DNA of 64,000 bases, taken from assembly GCF_033807715.1 (NCBI RefSeq), contig NC_084600.1, positions 45,449,824 to 45,513,823 on the forward strand. The letters run 5' to 3'. How positions within the stretch are numbered: the first letter of the stretch is position 1; every line of letters starts with the position of its first letter. Under the pieces are notes generated by a model, which was not told where the DNA came from, ran no database searches, and saw nothing but the letters and a program-made list of their open reading frames with translations. The position numbers and the translations under genes are program-made. Below are positions 1-11,604 of this stretch, piece by piece. Source of the DNA: Cololabis saira (Eukaryota > Chordata > Actinopteri > Beloniformes > Belonidae).

Positions 1-135
1 AAAGAAATTGAAACAAAGAAACAATTTTAGTATCAACTTTGTTTTATTAAAACAAAGTTTTTACTAAAATTGTTTCTTTTTAGTATTTTAGTATCAACTT
101 TGTTTTATTAAAACAAAGTTGATACTAAAATAGTT
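1..135. repeat. AT-rich palindromic repeat, two tandem copies
   Basis: Two tandem copies (about 28-69 and 89-128) of an AT-rich segment that is its own reverse complement around TTTTATTAAAA. Strong hairpin potential and no coding content. It looks like the inside of a MITE whose other end lies left of the window. Family not identified. Confidence 0.6.
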
Positions 136-138
136 TCT

Positions 139-249
139 TCTCCTTTTTTCCAAATGAGAATCGATAAGAGAATCGATAAAGAATCGAATCGATAAGCAGA
201 ATCGATAAGAGAATCGGAATCGAAAAAATCTTATCAATTCCCATCCCTA
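139..249. repeat. AATCGATAA-rich end of a hAT-like element (partial)
   Basis: Several imperfect copies of AATCGATAA followed by CCCATCCCTA, which resembles the terminal inverted repeat of fish non-autonomous hAT elements (compare 40445-40468). The left part is cut by the window edge. Family assignment is inference. Confidence 0.4.
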
Positions 250-465
250 TGCGTGGCCATGCATTATTTTATTTTTTTCAAATGTCACCAGAGGGGCTCT
301 GTAGAAATGTATGTGATCCCTGTGGATTCAATTTATTTACTGCAATTTATAAACAGGAAACTGCATTAAATGTAGCTGATTGCTGCATTGTCCTCCAATA
401 ACCAATAATAAAGTTGCAGCATTTAAAAAAAAATATTAATAAAAAGAAAAAATAGAAAAGCAGTC
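250..465. other. Intergenic, nothing recognised
   Basis: No gene, RNA or clear repeat was seen. An A-rich run near 425-460 precedes the dispersed repeat that follows. Confidence 0.4.
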
Positions 466-612
466 ACCCAGGGCTCATATCGAGTTTTTAAAACCAGAAT
501 ATGATCAAATTCCGGTTATTCAAAGGGGTTATTGCTGTCTACATGGCCGTGTAACCGGGTTATTGCTGATATTCCAGTTATTGCTAATATTCCGGTTATT
601 GACTGCACGGTA
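466..612. repeat. Dispersed short repeat, copy A
   Basis: Contains CAGGGCTCATAT, then GGTTATTCAAAGGGGTTATT and several further GGTTATTG motifs. The same sequence recurs at 52312-52460 and 55926-56050, so this is a three-copy dispersed family in the window. It looks MITE-like; no family is recognised. Confidence 0.6.
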
Positions 613-797
613 GTGAATCTGCTTCCCAAAGATCCTGCAGCAGGAACGGTTTTACATGCACGTTCTGCTTCAGCGCTGCCTGTCTTTGTGCAGCGATCCG
701 TGAACCAGTAACGTCCTGGAAGCCTCTGGAATGCTGCACATTAGCCGCTCAAATACACATTTACCCAGCAGAGCACGGCGCTCTCAGCTGTTTCTGT

Positions 798-827
798 CCT
801 AGTGAGAGAGTGGTGCATGTTTTATAC
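798..827 (+). repeat. Half-unit of the 48-bp satellite left of a hAT insertion
   Basis: The bases from TAGTGAGAGAG to TGCATGTTTTATAC match the satellite spacer plus unit start (TAGTGAGAGGG, TGCATGTTTCATAC) with few differences. The unit is interrupted by the hAT element and resumes at 1389, so this is the left part of the founding unit. Confidence 0.65.
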
Positions 828-1388
828 CAGGGGTCTCAACCCGCGGCTCTTTAGCGCCGCCCTGGTGGCTCCTGGAGCTTTTTCAAAAATGTTTGACCTT
901 TTTCTTCTTTTTTTCTTTTTTTCTTCTTTTTTCTTCTTTTTTTCCCTTTTTTTCTTCTTTTTTTCTCTATTTTTCTTTTTTTCTTTTTTCTTCTTTCTTT
1001 TCTTTTTTTTCTTTTTTTCTTTCTTTTTCCTTTCCTTTTTAATCTCAACATTTCGACTTTATTCGCGAAATTTTGACTTTTCTCGACATTTGTATTTTTT
1101 TATTGAGATTTTACTTCAACATTAATCTCGACATTTTGACTTTTTTCTCAAAATTTTGACTTTTTTCTCGACATTTCGACTTTTTTCTCAAAATTTTGAC
1201 TTTTTTTCTCGACATTTTGACTTTTTTCTGGAAGCGCATAATGAAAGGAAGGATCTCCCCATCCTCAGCACGTGTTTATTCATTCTAAAATGATACAAGA
1301 CTTTTCATTTTTTGCGGCTCCAGACATATTAGTTTCTTGTGTTTTTGGTCCAATATGGATCTAAAACATTTTGTGTTGCCGACCACTG
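828..1388. mobile_element. Non-autonomous hAT element
   Basis: Begins CAGGGGTCTCAACCCGCGG and ends TTGCCGACCACTG, i.e. inverted CAGGGGTC-type termini, with sub-terminal GCGGCTCC motifs. Flanking 8-bp sequences are TTTTATAC (820-827) and TTTCATAC (1389-1396), a target duplication with one mismatch and the size expected of hAT. The inside is a polypyrimidine tract (895-1040) and TTTTGACTTTTTTCTCGACA repeats (1040-1225). No transposase is present. Confidence 0.75.
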
Positions 1389-4300
1389 TTTCATACGAAC
1401 AGCATCGCTGGTTTGTGTTGTAGAGGGTTGTGCATGTTTCATACGAACAGCATCACTGGTTTGTGTTGTAGAGAGTTGTGCATGTTTCATACGAACAGCA
1501 TCACTGGTTTGTGTTGTAGAGGGTTGTGCATGTTTCATACGAACAGCATCACTGGTTTGTGTTGTAGAGAGAGGGTTGTGCATGTTTCATACGAACAGCA
1601 TCGCTGGTTTGTGTTGTAGTGAGAGGGTTGTGCATGTTTCATACGAACAGCATCACTGGTTTGTGTCGTAGAGAGAGGGTTGTGCATGTTTCATACGAAC
1701 AGCATCACTGGTTTGTGTTGTAGAGAGTTGTGCATGTTTCATACGAACAGCATCGCTGGTTTGTGTTGTAGAGGGTTGTGCATGTTTCATATGAACAGCA
1801 TCACTGGTTTGTGTTGTAGAGAGTTGTGCATGTTTCATACGAACAGCATCGCTGGTTTGTGTTGTAGAGGGTTGTGCATGTTTCATACGAACAGCATCAC
1901 TGGTTTGTGTTGTAGAGGGTTGTGCATGTTTCATACGAACAGCATCACTGGTTTGTGTTGTAGAGGGTTGTGCATGTTTCATATGAACAGCATCACTGGT
2001 TTGTGTTGTAGAGGGTTGTGCATGTTTCATACGAACAGCATCACTGGTTTGTGTTGTAGAGGGTTGTGCATGTTTCATACGAACAGCATCACTGGTTTGT
2101 GTTGTAGTGAGAGGGTTGTGCATGTTTCATACGAACAGCATCACTGGTTTGTGTTGTAGTGAGAGGGTTGTGCATGTTTCATACGAACAGCATCGCTGGT
2201 TTGTGTTGTAGAGGGTTGTGCATGTTTAATAGGAACAGCATCGCTGGTTTGTGTTGTAGAGGGTTGTGCATGTTTCATATGAACAGCATCACTGGTTTGT
2301 GTTGTAGAGGGTTGTGCATGTTTCATATGAACAGCATCACTGGTTTGTGTTGTAGAGGGTTGTGCATGTTTCATACGAACAGCATCACTGGTTTGTGTTG
2401 TAGTGAGAGGGTTGTGCATGTTTCATACGAACAGCATCACTGGTTTGTGTTGTAGAGGGTTGTGCATGTTTCATACGAACAGCATCACTGGTTTGTGTTG
2501 TAGAGGGTTGTGCATGTTTCATACGAACAGCATCGCTGGTTTGTGTTGTAGAGGGTTGTGCATGTTTCATACGAACAGCATCGCTGGTTTGTGTTGTAGT
2601 GAGAGGGTTGTGCATGTTTCATACGAACAGCATCGCTGGTTTGTGTTGTAGAGGGTTGTGCATGTTTCATACGAACAGCATCACTGGTTTGTGTTGTAGA
2701 GAGAGGGTTGTGCATGTTTCATACGAACAGCATCGCTGGTTTGTGTCGTAGAGAGAGGGTTGTGCATGTTTCATACGAACAGCATCGCTGGTTTGTGTTG
2801 TAGTGAGAGGGTTGTGCATGTTTCATATGAACAGCATCGCTAGTTTGTGTTGTAGTGAGAGGGTTGTGCATGTTTCATATGAACAGCATCGCTAGTTTGT
2901 GTTGTAGTGAGAGGGTTGTGCATGTTTCATACGAACAGCATCACTGGTTTGTGTTGTAGAGGGTTGTGCATGTTTAATACGAACAGCATCGCTGGTTTGT
3001 GTTGTAGTGAGAGGGTTGTGCATGTTTCATATGAACAGCATCGCTGGTTTGTGTTGTAGTGAGAGGGTTGTGCATGTTTCATACGAACAGCATCGCTGGT
3101 TTGTGTTGTAGAGGGTTGTGCATGTTTCATACGAACAGCATCGCTGGTTTGTGTTGTAGAGAGAGGGTTGTGCATGTTTCATACGAACAGCATCACTGGT
3201 TTGTGTTGTAGAGGGTTGTGCATGTTTCATACGAACAGCATCGCTGGTTTGTGTTGTAGTGAGAGGGTTGTGCATGTTTCATACGAACAGCATCACTGGT
3301 TTGTGTTGTAGAGGGTTGTGCATGTTTAATACGAACAGCATCGCTGGTTTGTGTTGTAGAGGGTTGTGCATGTTTAATACGAACAGCATCGCTGGTTTGT
3401 GTTGTAGAGGGTTGTGCATGTTTAATACGAACAGCATCGCTGGTTTGTGTTGTAGAGGGTTGTGCATGTTTCATACGAACAGCATCGCTGGTTTGTGTTG
3501 TAGTGAGAGGGTTGTGCATGTTTCATACGAACAGCATCACTGGTTTGTGTTGTAGAGGGTTGTGCATGTTTCATACGAACAGCATCGCTGCTTTGTGTTG
3601 TAGTGAGAGGGTTGTGCATGTTTCATACGAACAGCATCGCTGCTTTGTGTTGTAGTGAGAGGGTTGTGCATGTTTCATACGAACAGCATCGCTGGTTTGT
3701 GTTGTAGAGAGAGGGTTGTGCATGTTTCATACGAACAGCATCACTGGTTTGTGTTGTAGAGGGTTGTGCATGTTTCATACGAACAGCATCGCTGGTTTGT
3801 GTTGTAGAGAGAGGGTTGTGCATGTTTCATACGAACAGCATCGCTGGTTTGTGTTGTAGAGGGTTGTGCATGTTTCATACGAACAGCATCACTGGTTTGT
3901 GTTGTAGAGGGTTGTGCATGTTTCATACGAACAGCATCACTGGTTTGTGTTTCATACGAACAGCATCACTGGTTTGTGTTGTAGAGGGTTGTGCATGTTT
4001 CATACGAACAGCATCACTGGTTTGTGTTGTAGAGGGTTGTGCATGTTTCATACGAACAGCATCGCTGGTTTGTGTTGTAGAGGGTTGTGCATGTTTCATA
4101 CGAACAGCATCACTGGTTTGTGTTGTAGAGAGAGGGTTGTGCATGTTTCATACGAACAGCATCGCTGGTTTGTGTTGTAGAGGGTTGTGCATGTTTCATA
4201 CGAACAGCATCACTGGTTTGTGTTGTAGAGGGTTGTGCATGTTTCATACGAACAGCATCACTGGTTTGTGTTGTAGAGGGTTGTGCATGTTTCATACGAA

Positions 4301-4680
4301 CAGCATCGCTGGTTTGTGTTGTAGAGGGTTGTGCATGTTTCATACGAACAGCATCACTGGTTTGTGTTGTAGAGGGTTGTGCATGTTTCATACGAACAGC
4401 ATCGCTGGTTTGTGTTGTAGAAGGTTGTGCATGTTTCATACGAACAGCATCACTGGTTTGTGTTGTAGAGGGTTGTGCATGTTTCATACGAACAGCATCA
4501 CTGGTTTGTGTTGTAGAGGGTTGTGCATGTTTCATACGAACAGCATCACTGGTTTGTGTTGTAGAGGGTTGTGCATGTTTCATACGAACAGCATCACTGG
4601 TTTGTGTTGTAGAGGGTTGTGCATGTTTCATACGAACAGCATCACTGGTTTGTGTTGTAGAGGGTTGTGCATGTTTCATA
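1389..4680 (+). repeat. 48-bp satellite array, about 65-70 units
   Basis: Units run from TTGTGCATGTTTCATACGAA through CAGCATCACTGG to TTGTGTTGTAGAGGG. Spacer classes (TAGAGGG, TAGAGAG, TAGAGAGAGGG, TAGTGAGAGGG) give unit lengths of about 46-52 bp. Common variants are CATCACTGG/CATCGCTGG, ATACGAA/ATATGAA and TTTCATA/TTTAATA. The variants are interspersed along the array, as expected from unequal exchange or slippage. Open frames on both strands arise only because the unit has few stops and they break at 52-bp units; I do not regard them as genes. Confidence 0.95.
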
Positions 4681-4689
4681 AATGGTCAA

Positions 4690-4850
4690 TTAAAACAAAC
4701 TTTTGTCGACATTTCAACTTTTTTCATAAAATTTTTGACTTTTTTTTCCTCAAAATTTCAACTTTTCTATGGACATTTTGACTTTTTTTCTCTAAATTTC
4801 AACTTTTTTTCTAAGAATTTCGATTCTTTTTTCTCAAAATTTCGAGAAAA
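4690..4850. repeat. TTTGACTTTTTTCTC low-complexity tract
   Basis: Imperfect tandem repeat of the motif seen inside the hAT at 828-1388 and, on the other strand, at 25140-25270, 27500-27860 and 33710-33980. No coding signal. Confidence 0.7.
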
Positions 4851-4865
4851 AAGTTGAAATTTTCA

Positions 4866-5007
4866 CCTGTTTCAAGTAGATTTTCACTTAAAATAAGTAG
4901 AAAAATTTGCCAGTGGAACAAGACTTTTTTCTTGTAATAAGAAGATAAATCTTGTTCCACTGGGAGATTTTTCTACTTATTTTAAGTGAAAATCTACTTG
5001 AAACAAG
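4866..5007. mobile_element. Palindromic MITE
   Basis: The first about 60 bp (CTGTTTCAAGTAGATTTTCA and on to CAGTGGAACAAGAC) return as a near-perfect reverse complement ending CTACTTGAAACAAG. The whole unit is about 140 bp with a short loop. Typical of a miniature inverted-repeat element; superfamily not determined. Confidence 0.7.
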
Positions 5008-5440
5008 TTAAAATTGTTGTTTTTTCCAGTGACGAGTCTTGTTTTAAGTGTAATGAGATACTTAAAAATAAAGCGTGCATTTCTGATCACAGCAGTCCTC
5101 AGTTTGCTCAGGGAGCTTGTGTGAATGCCCAGATACATGAAAGATTAGAGGGAACATTGGTAGGGAGATCCTGGGCCGGGATGAAAACTGACTCTGTGAA
5201 ATCTGAGCCGGGTGTTGGCCGGGCGTTTGGGGCGTTAGACGGGCGGACCCGGCAGGACGGGGATAATTATAGCTGCTCCCGACCATGAAATGTACACGTG
5301 ATGGAGTTTGAGCAGCGACTCCAACGAGCAACTTAACAGCTACAGAAACCAGCGCACAAACTGTTGAGTCTCCTTTAGAGACTGATCGTCCGTCCAAACT
5401 CTTAGCAGTTTTCTTGGGAGCCGTTACATTTCTTTACACT
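5008..5440. other. Intergenic, no gene recognised
   Basis: The short open frames here (4986-5288 +, 5062-5397 -) show no recognisable domain or splice context. Nothing else identified. Confidence 0.4.
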
Positions 5441-5441
5441 A

Positions 5442-5561
5442 TTAAGCAATAAAACATGTTTAGTGTGTAAACTCAGCCTATAAGACAATAAAACATGTTT
5501 AGTGTGTAAACTCAGCCTATGAGACAATAAAACATTAGTGTGTAAACTCAGCCTATGAGAC
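5442..5561. repeat. Three-copy direct repeat, about 40 bp
   Basis: AATAAAACATG, TTAGTGTGTAAACTCAGCCT and TGAGAC recur three times; the last copy has lost a few bases. Simple tandem duplication. Confidence 0.8.
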
Positions 5562-6300
5562 AAATGAAACGCTTGTTTGAATGTTCCAACGCCGTCTCTG
5601 TCCAAACAGGTGCTGGTTCCAGTCCGGCAGTTAAATACAGTCTGTCATTAAGGGGATATTTATACAACCCCGATACCTCATTGTATTTTGCAGCTAAGCT
5701 AATAGTTGGTTGTCTGGTAATGATTCATTTAAATGGCTTTATAAGTACAGGAGTTTGTTTTTTTTATTTTAGTTAATTGTTTTGCAGAGTTTTAAAAATA
5801 TACAGGAAATATCAAATATAAATACTATACGGTGCAGGAAGAGGCAAAAAACCCAATGGGCTTATTTGAAGCTATAAAGTTATAAAGAACAAGATTAACG
5901 TACAAAAACAGAAAGTATAACTACACAAAAGTGATGGCAAACTAATAATGCAATATTTAAATAATAAAGGATAAAGACAAAAGAATAAGTGTGTGAGTGT
6001 GCATGGATATTGTTTTTACAACTTATATTACTGATATTGATCCTGAGCAAATAAGACGGTTCATGTCACTAAGAGAGAAACACAAAAAAACACACAAAAA
6101 GAACATGGATACATGGACAACATTACTTTGGAAAACGGTTACAAAACAGCAGTCAAGTTCCTTCAAACGTCTTTATTAACATTTCAAAGAGGAAGAGTCT
6201 TTGCCAGGTGGAAAAATCATTCCACAATTTAGTCCCTAAATCTCATTGAGATTTAGGGACTTTTAGGAGCTCCCACCTCCTGCAGTAAGAGGGTGATGCA
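5562..6300. other. AT-rich intergenic DNA
   Basis: No coding exon with plausible splice sites and no recognised family. A 17-bp perfect inverted repeat around 6230-6262 (GTCCCTAAATCTC / GAGATTTAGGGAC) makes a small hairpin. Confidence 0.35.
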
Positions 6301-6497
6301 GTTCCTTCAGTTCCTTCAGTTCCTTCAGTTCCTTCACTTCCTTCAGTTCCTTCAGTTCCTTCAGTTCCTTCAGTTCCTTCAGTTCCTTCAGTTCCTTCAC
6401 TTCCTTCAGTTCCTTCAGTTCCTTCAGTTCCTTCAGTTCCTTCACTTCCTTCAGTTCCTTCAGTTCCTTCAGTTCCTTCAGTTCCTTCAGTTCCTTC
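6301..6497 (+). repeat. 9-bp minisatellite CAGTTCCTT, about 22 copies
   Basis: Tandem CAGTTCCTT with occasional CACTTCCTT variants. Because the unit is 9 bp, all frames stay open; the resulting QFL/KEL-type repeat peptides are artefacts. A transposon has inserted at its right end (6498-7350). Confidence 0.95.
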
Positions 6498-7350
6498 CAG
6501 GGCCAGATTTAGTGAGGCCCACTAAGGTGGGCAGACTGAAATGCAGGGTGGGCGATGCTGGCGAAAAAATTTTGGGGGGTCAAACCCCCGAAATGCATAG
6601 AAAACTATGCTATCATCATATCAGTTCATCTATCTTCTCCTTCTTTGACCAACATTAACCCAATTGCCCTTCCTGACACTTCCCTCTGCATTTACCCGGG
6701 CTTGGGACCGGTGTCGTTGCCAAAAAGTGATTTCCTGCCAGAATCTGATTTCTTCTGATTTGTGGCCGCGGGAGCCGCACAGCAGCCCGTTGAGCGGTAG
6801 CGCTAAAACGTCAGATTTTCAGATTATGAAGCTCAAGAATGAGATCAAGTCATATTTAGGCTGAAACAACTTTTCATTAACTGTATTTGGCCTTCAATCA
6901 ATTTTTAGCAGGTAAAAATGCCTATTTTGTGTTGTAATGGTCCTTTAAAAGAGTTAAAAGCAATCCTGTGAGCTCTAGTATTTATATTATGAAGCTCAAG
7001 AATGACATCAAATCATATTTACGTAGAAACAACCTTTCATTAACTGTATTTGGCCTTCAATCAGTTTTTAGCAGGTAAAAAGACCCATTTTCAGGAGAAA
7101 TCAGATTCTGGCAGGAATCACTTTTTGGCAGAACACCAGGTTCCTCCGCCGAGACAACTTTTGCGGTATGTGTTCATTGTTGTGTCTAAAAATGAGGCGC
7201 AGTGCCGACCCAATCAGGAACGGTACAGATATTTTGTGATATTTTTTTATATATATAAAAGTATAAAGGATCCCCATAACTTTGATTGGGTGGGTAGAAC
7301 GCACGTTTGGGTGGGCACGGCCCACCCCTGCCCCCCTAAAACCGGCCTTG
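6498..7350. mobile_element. Non-autonomous hAT-like element in the 9-bp array
   Basis: Termini CAGGGCCAGATTTA and TAAAACCGGCCTTG are imperfect inverted repeats (11/14). They are flanked by identical 8-bp GTTCCTTC at 6490-6497 and 7351-7358, although the target is itself repetitive. Inside are a direct duplication containing CTGTATTTGGCCTTCAATCA (about 6830-6925 and 6990-7080) and an inverted pair around ATTCTGGCAGGAA. No transposase is visible. Confidence 0.65.
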
Positions 7351-7584
7351 GTTCCTTCAGTCTGGAACAAGGTTCCCCTCCTCGCCGTCACCAGCAGCAG
7401 CGTTGACGCCGCTGACGCTCGACACCGTGCTATTCTGACCGAGGTCGGAGCAGTTGGCTCGGATTCCTCTCAGGGTCAAGCTGTTGTCAGAAAAAGCTCC
7501 TGCAGGTTTTACGACTGTTGCATCTGTTCCATGAAGATCCCAGCGTTTAGTCTCAGCAACACTCGCTAACTCCCCCGTCCACCG

Positions 7585-8364
7585 CAGCGGTGTCAAACTC
7601 ATTTTTCTTGGCCGGCCGGATTTGACCAATTTATTTCTCGCGTCGCTCAAAATAACAAAAACGGTGCGAACATTTTTTTTTGTAATTGTTTTTTTTACTA
7701 TTGTTATCTAATCCAATATCAGTTTAGTTAATTTTAAAGGAAATATGCACTTTGTTTACACTCTAATTATGTAAAATATATTTCTTCAGGATCTTTTCTT
7801 GAAATTTCTCGTTTTTTTTCTAATTATGTAAAATACTTTTAATATCATTTTACAAAGATAAACAGAAACAAGTATGTTTTTTTAATATTTCGCTTTTTAA
7901 TAGGAAATTTAATTAAAAGCTAAATCTTTCTTATTACATCCGAGAGTGTTTCTTTGTGATTTAGAGATTTTTCCAGTACAATTAAGTGTATTTAAAAAGT
8001 CAACACTTCTTTTTTAACTGTTTTACTTTGTCACTATCCTCGTATTCAAAACTGAAATTCTCCCAATAAATATCTTCTATCATCTTTTTTAGAAGTGAAA
8101 ATTTTCCTGCGAAAATATATAATAGTAGTTGGTTAATAAAAATAAACCACCGTCTACAAAGAAATAAAATCGGTAAATGCATTTTAGAAAACTAGAAAAT
8201 GTCAAAAACTGCTCTATTTGTGGAATAACGATGGATTTGTAGAAGAAATATATTATGGGATATGCTGCGATTCATGGCAATTATTTATGCCTTCCTTTTT
8301 AGTAAATTAACATTTTGTTTTTTTGCGTTGGAAACTTCTCGCGGGCCGAACATTGACACCCCTG
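7585..8364. mobile_element. Non-autonomous hAT-type element
   Basis: Starts CAGCGGTGTCAAACTCATTT with GGCCGGCCGGATTTG sub-terminally, and ends GCGGGCCGAACATTGACACC CCTG. The ends are inverted CAGxGGTGTCAA termini, a familiar fish hAT-derived family as I recall. AT-rich interior without a gene. Flanking 8-mers do not match, so the target duplication is lost or an end is rearranged; the right edge abuts a LINE/SINE tail fragment. Confidence 0.6.
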
Positions 8365-8462
8365 CTCTAGACGCTTTCCAGAGACCCAGAACATAAACCC
8401 CCGAGCAGTTATTACATAAACAATGGCAGCTAAAAACTCCCCCAGTGGGAGAAAACCCTTAA
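8365..8462 (-). repeat. LINE/SINE 3' tail fragment (reverse)
   Basis: Reverse complement of the sequence at 15340-15440 (AAGGGTTTTCTCCCACT, GGGAGTTTTTA, ATAACTGCTCGGGGG, CTCTGGAAAGCGTCTAGAG). A truncated copy of that retroposon, bordered by a T-rich run at 8468-8485. Confidence 0.65.
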
Positions 8463-8688
8463 GACAAATTTTTTTTTTTTTTTTTATCCAGGACGATGCG
8501 GCGTCCACTCAGCACTGCTAGCAGCTAGCTAGCTTAGCCGCGGAGAGCGCCGTGCCGCCCTGTTCTGTGTGTAATTAAACTAAGAACGTTTGTTAAGCCT
8601 TTACAGGGCAAGTAAACACATCTGGTAACTTCATTAGGCCTGCCAATAGTTTACATCTTTAAAGTTCTAGTATTGTATTTACTCCCTC

Positions 8689-10558
8689 TTAACCTTCGTC
8701 TGGTGTTAGGGTCGCCACCGACCCGTTTTTAGGTTTTAAATTCATAAAACTACCACAAAAATCCGTTTATTGCATCAAGGCTTTTTGACTTTGTCAGGAA
8801 CCTCTATTTCAACAAAATAATATCAAAAAAAATTTTGTCACTAAATTATAAAATGCTCTGGTTGAAATTGTTACCTTTGTGGGGTTAGGGTCGGTTTCGA
8901 CCCGGTTATAAAATTATGCTTATAAAGCAATAATTAGAGCCAAAACTGAAATCATAAGTGCACTATCAGACAGCCAGCTCCTCTCCCAGTCATGTGAGCT
9001 TCAGTGGATTCTCATTTTGGATTTTTGTCTTCCAGTTTACCTGCACATAAACAAAAGCAAATAAAGTCGGGCATGTCCAGCTATGTAGGTCAATTCACTC
9101 ATTTCACTTGCAGAGTGCAAATCTCCAGTTTGCAGCATGCAAAGATGAGAAGAAGATTAACAGTAAGCCAAGTTCTGGACTATATTTTTGTTGAAAATGA
9201 TAGAGACGACAATGAGCAGAATAGTGATGCAGAGGAGCAGAATTCTGAGGAGGAAGACCATGTGGAGTATCATCCAGAAGATACTGACACATCTGGTGAG
9301 TCTGACGAGGAGGTCACTGGTGCTGAAGCTTCTTCTGCTGAAAAATTCAAGTCCAAAAATGGAAAGATACTTTGGAGCTCAGTACCTCATGATGTACATG
9401 GCAGGGCAGCTGCTGAAAATGTCATCAAAAAGACCCTGGAATCACAAGGTTTGCTGTGACAAGAGTCAGTGATATCAAAACATGTTTTATTTATGCCATT
9501 GTCAATAAAAAGGGTCATAATTGCTATGACAAACCTTGAAGGGGAAAAAAGTCCATGGCGCCATGTGGAAAGACATGGATGAGGAATGCCTGGATGCTTA
9601 TATTGGTGTCCTTCTTCTTGCTGGAGTGTACAGATCCTGCAATGAGTCCACTGATCTCTGGGATGCATCGACAGGCAGAAATATTTTCTGGGCAACAATG
9701 TCACTTCAGACCTTTCGAATGATATCACGAGTCCTCAGATTTGACAACAGGGATACCAGAGCAAGATCTGACAAGCTTGCCCCCATCAGGGATGTCTGGG
9801 AGAAATGGGTGCAGCTCCTTCCACTGATGTTCAACCCAGGACTAGAGGTGACAGTGGACGAACGTCTTCTCCCTTTCCGAGGAAAATGCCCCTTCCGGCA
9901 ATACATACCCAGTAAGCCAGGGAAGTACGGCATAAAAATCTGGGCAGCCTGCGATGCCAAAAACAGCTACAGATTTACACAGGCAAAGCTGCGAGTGGCA
10001 TCCCTGAGAAGAACCAAGGAAAACGTGTGGTCCTTGATTTGTCTACTGGCCTGCAGGGTCACAATATCACTTGTGACAATTTTTTAAAGTTCTATTGCTG
10101 AAAAAATACTTTTGTTCCATTTCCTTGAGGTAAATGTATATGGGTCGAAATTGACCCATAACACCATAGATGTTATTATAGTTAATAATATTAAAATGAA
10201 AAAATAAATGAAACAAATTTATTTAAGAGATGTGTTCTAATACCCCTCAGTAATAGCCAGGTAACACAACAACCTTTTATTTATTCATATGATTCTCTTG
10301 AGGCTCATTTGACCAGTTTTTTAAATTGAAATCAAGGGCTATACTGACAAAAAAAGGCCCAGAGTTCCCACACCAAAAATATTAAAACCAATATTTTCAT
10401 GGATAAGGAAGCCTAACAATGTAACCAAGAGATGAGAAACAAATTGGATGATGGATAATTGCTTTTAGTGTATTTTAGAGATGATTTAAAACACGGGTCA
10501 AAACCGACCCGTTAACATCGGAGATGGTAACAGAAAGCTAACACCAGACAAAGGTTAA
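8689..10558 (+). mobile_element. piggyBac element, degenerate
   Basis: Bounded by TTAA at 8689-8692 and 10555-10558, the piggyBac target. The inverted termini read TTAACCTTCGTCTGGTGTTAG on the left and the same with one change on the right strand. Sub-terminal repeats with TAGGGTCG and GACCCG occur near both ends. At 1870 bp it is shorter than autonomous elements and its transposase is broken, so it is probably immobile unless driven in trans. Confidence 0.85.
9147..10087 (+). pseudogene. PiggyBac-type (PGBD4-like) transposase remnant
   Basis: An acidic N-terminal block (rich in D/E, about 9200-9330) starts near MRRRLTVSQVL. The frame stops at 9459 and resumes in another frame from about 9536. 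That second block has the DDE_Tnp_1_7 hallmarks: LDAYIGVLLLAGVYR, DLWD, RFDNRDTRA and VDERLLPFRGKCPFRQYIP with KPGKYGIK, where the D of VDER is expected to be the first catalytic Asp. It ends at 10087 without the later catalytic Asp residues or the C-terminal Cys-rich domain. Frameshift plus 3' truncation mark it as dead. Confidence 0.85.
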
Positions 10559-11095
10559 AGGATTAATAAAGGATTAATATTGGAATAGTGATGTTCCCTG
10601 ATCTTCCCCTGAAGGGAAACACGAGTAAAGACGCCTCGTTACACAGAACTGGGGGAAATATTTATCCTGCATGAACATGAATGTCCTTTAGTGTCTTCTC
10701 CACCAAACCTGGCAACAAACCTGGCAACATCGTTCCAACATCGTCTCCAACCCCACCAAACCTGGCAACATGGTTTCCTCTGTCCTCTGGCCGGTCAGGG
10801 CCGACCGAGGGTCAGGAGCTGCTCCAAAATACAACGTTTCCTACCGTAACAGCTCCTGTCGCTACGACAGAACGGACTAAGAACCAGTAGAAAGAGAGAA
10901 TAGGTAATCAATACCCCCATACATTCCTGCTCCGTCTCTCTGGCAGAGTTCAACAGCTGATTTATTAATAGCATTACTAGATCTGGTTCTAACACGGTCA
11001 GCAGGAAGTTGCATAACAAAAAACTGCCCTAAAATAAAGTAACAGACACACTTGATTGATTTCCGATGGAAGTGAAAGGTGTAAATCTCAGAGCA
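10559..11095. other. Intergenic, nothing recognised
   Basis: Contains a short duplicated ACCAAACCTGGCAACA segment near 10700-10770. No gene or repeat family recognised. Confidence 0.4.
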
Positions 11096-11100
11096 AACGC

Positions 11101-11356
11101 TTCAGAACCAGTTAAAGTTCTGCTGGTTACGGTTCAGAACGAGTTAAACTTCTGCTGGTTACGGTTCAGAACCAGTTAAACTTCTGCTGGTTACGGTTCA
11201 GAACCAGTTAAAGTTCTGCTGGTTACGGTTCAGAACCAGTTAAAGTTCTGCTGGTTACGGTTCAGAACCAGTTAAAGTTCTGCTGGTTACGCTTCAGAAC
11301 CAGTTAAAGTTCTGCTGGTTACGGTTCAGAACCAGTTAAACTTCTGCTGGTTACGG
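11101..11356 (+). repeat. 32-bp minisatellite, 8-9 copies
   Basis: Units of TTCAGAACCAGTTAAA plus GTTCTGCTGGTTACGG with AAAG/AAAC variants. Non-coding tandem array. Confidence 0.95.
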
Positions 11357-11389
11357 TTGACGGGGACCGGTTTCAGTCGTGTTTGGTTC

Positions 11390-11487
11390 TGAACTCACAG
11401 GAAGTAACAAACCTGAACTAACAGGAAGTAACAAACCTGAACTAACAGGAAGTAACAAACCTGAACTAACAGGAAGTAACAAACCTT
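11390..11487 (+). repeat. 24-bp minisatellite, 4 copies
   Basis: CTGAACTAACAGGAAGTAACAAAC in four copies, directly right of the 32-bp array. Confidence 0.9.
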
Positions 11488-11604
11488 TACCCGATCATCA
11501 AGTCTGGGCCTTTTCTTATTGTTATGTTTTTAGAAAAGGCAAAGCTTTAGTAACTGGTTCAAGCTGAAACAGCCGTGTTTCAGAGATTCAGATGAATATT
11601 CAGA

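Noticed and set aside
1389..4680. CRISPR-like regular repeat
   Set aside because: Units are contiguous with no unique spacers, and the DNA is vertebrate.
1329..4781. MHNPL/QTSDAVRMKHAQPS and CMFHTNSITGLCC repeat peptides
   Set aside because: Frame breaks at every 52-bp unit; no splice or start support; a satellite, not a gene.
9004..10087. Domesticated piggyBac-derived host gene
   Set aside because: Frameshift in the middle, missing C-terminal half, and intact TTAA/terminal repeats around it indicate a dead transposon rather than a co-opted gene.
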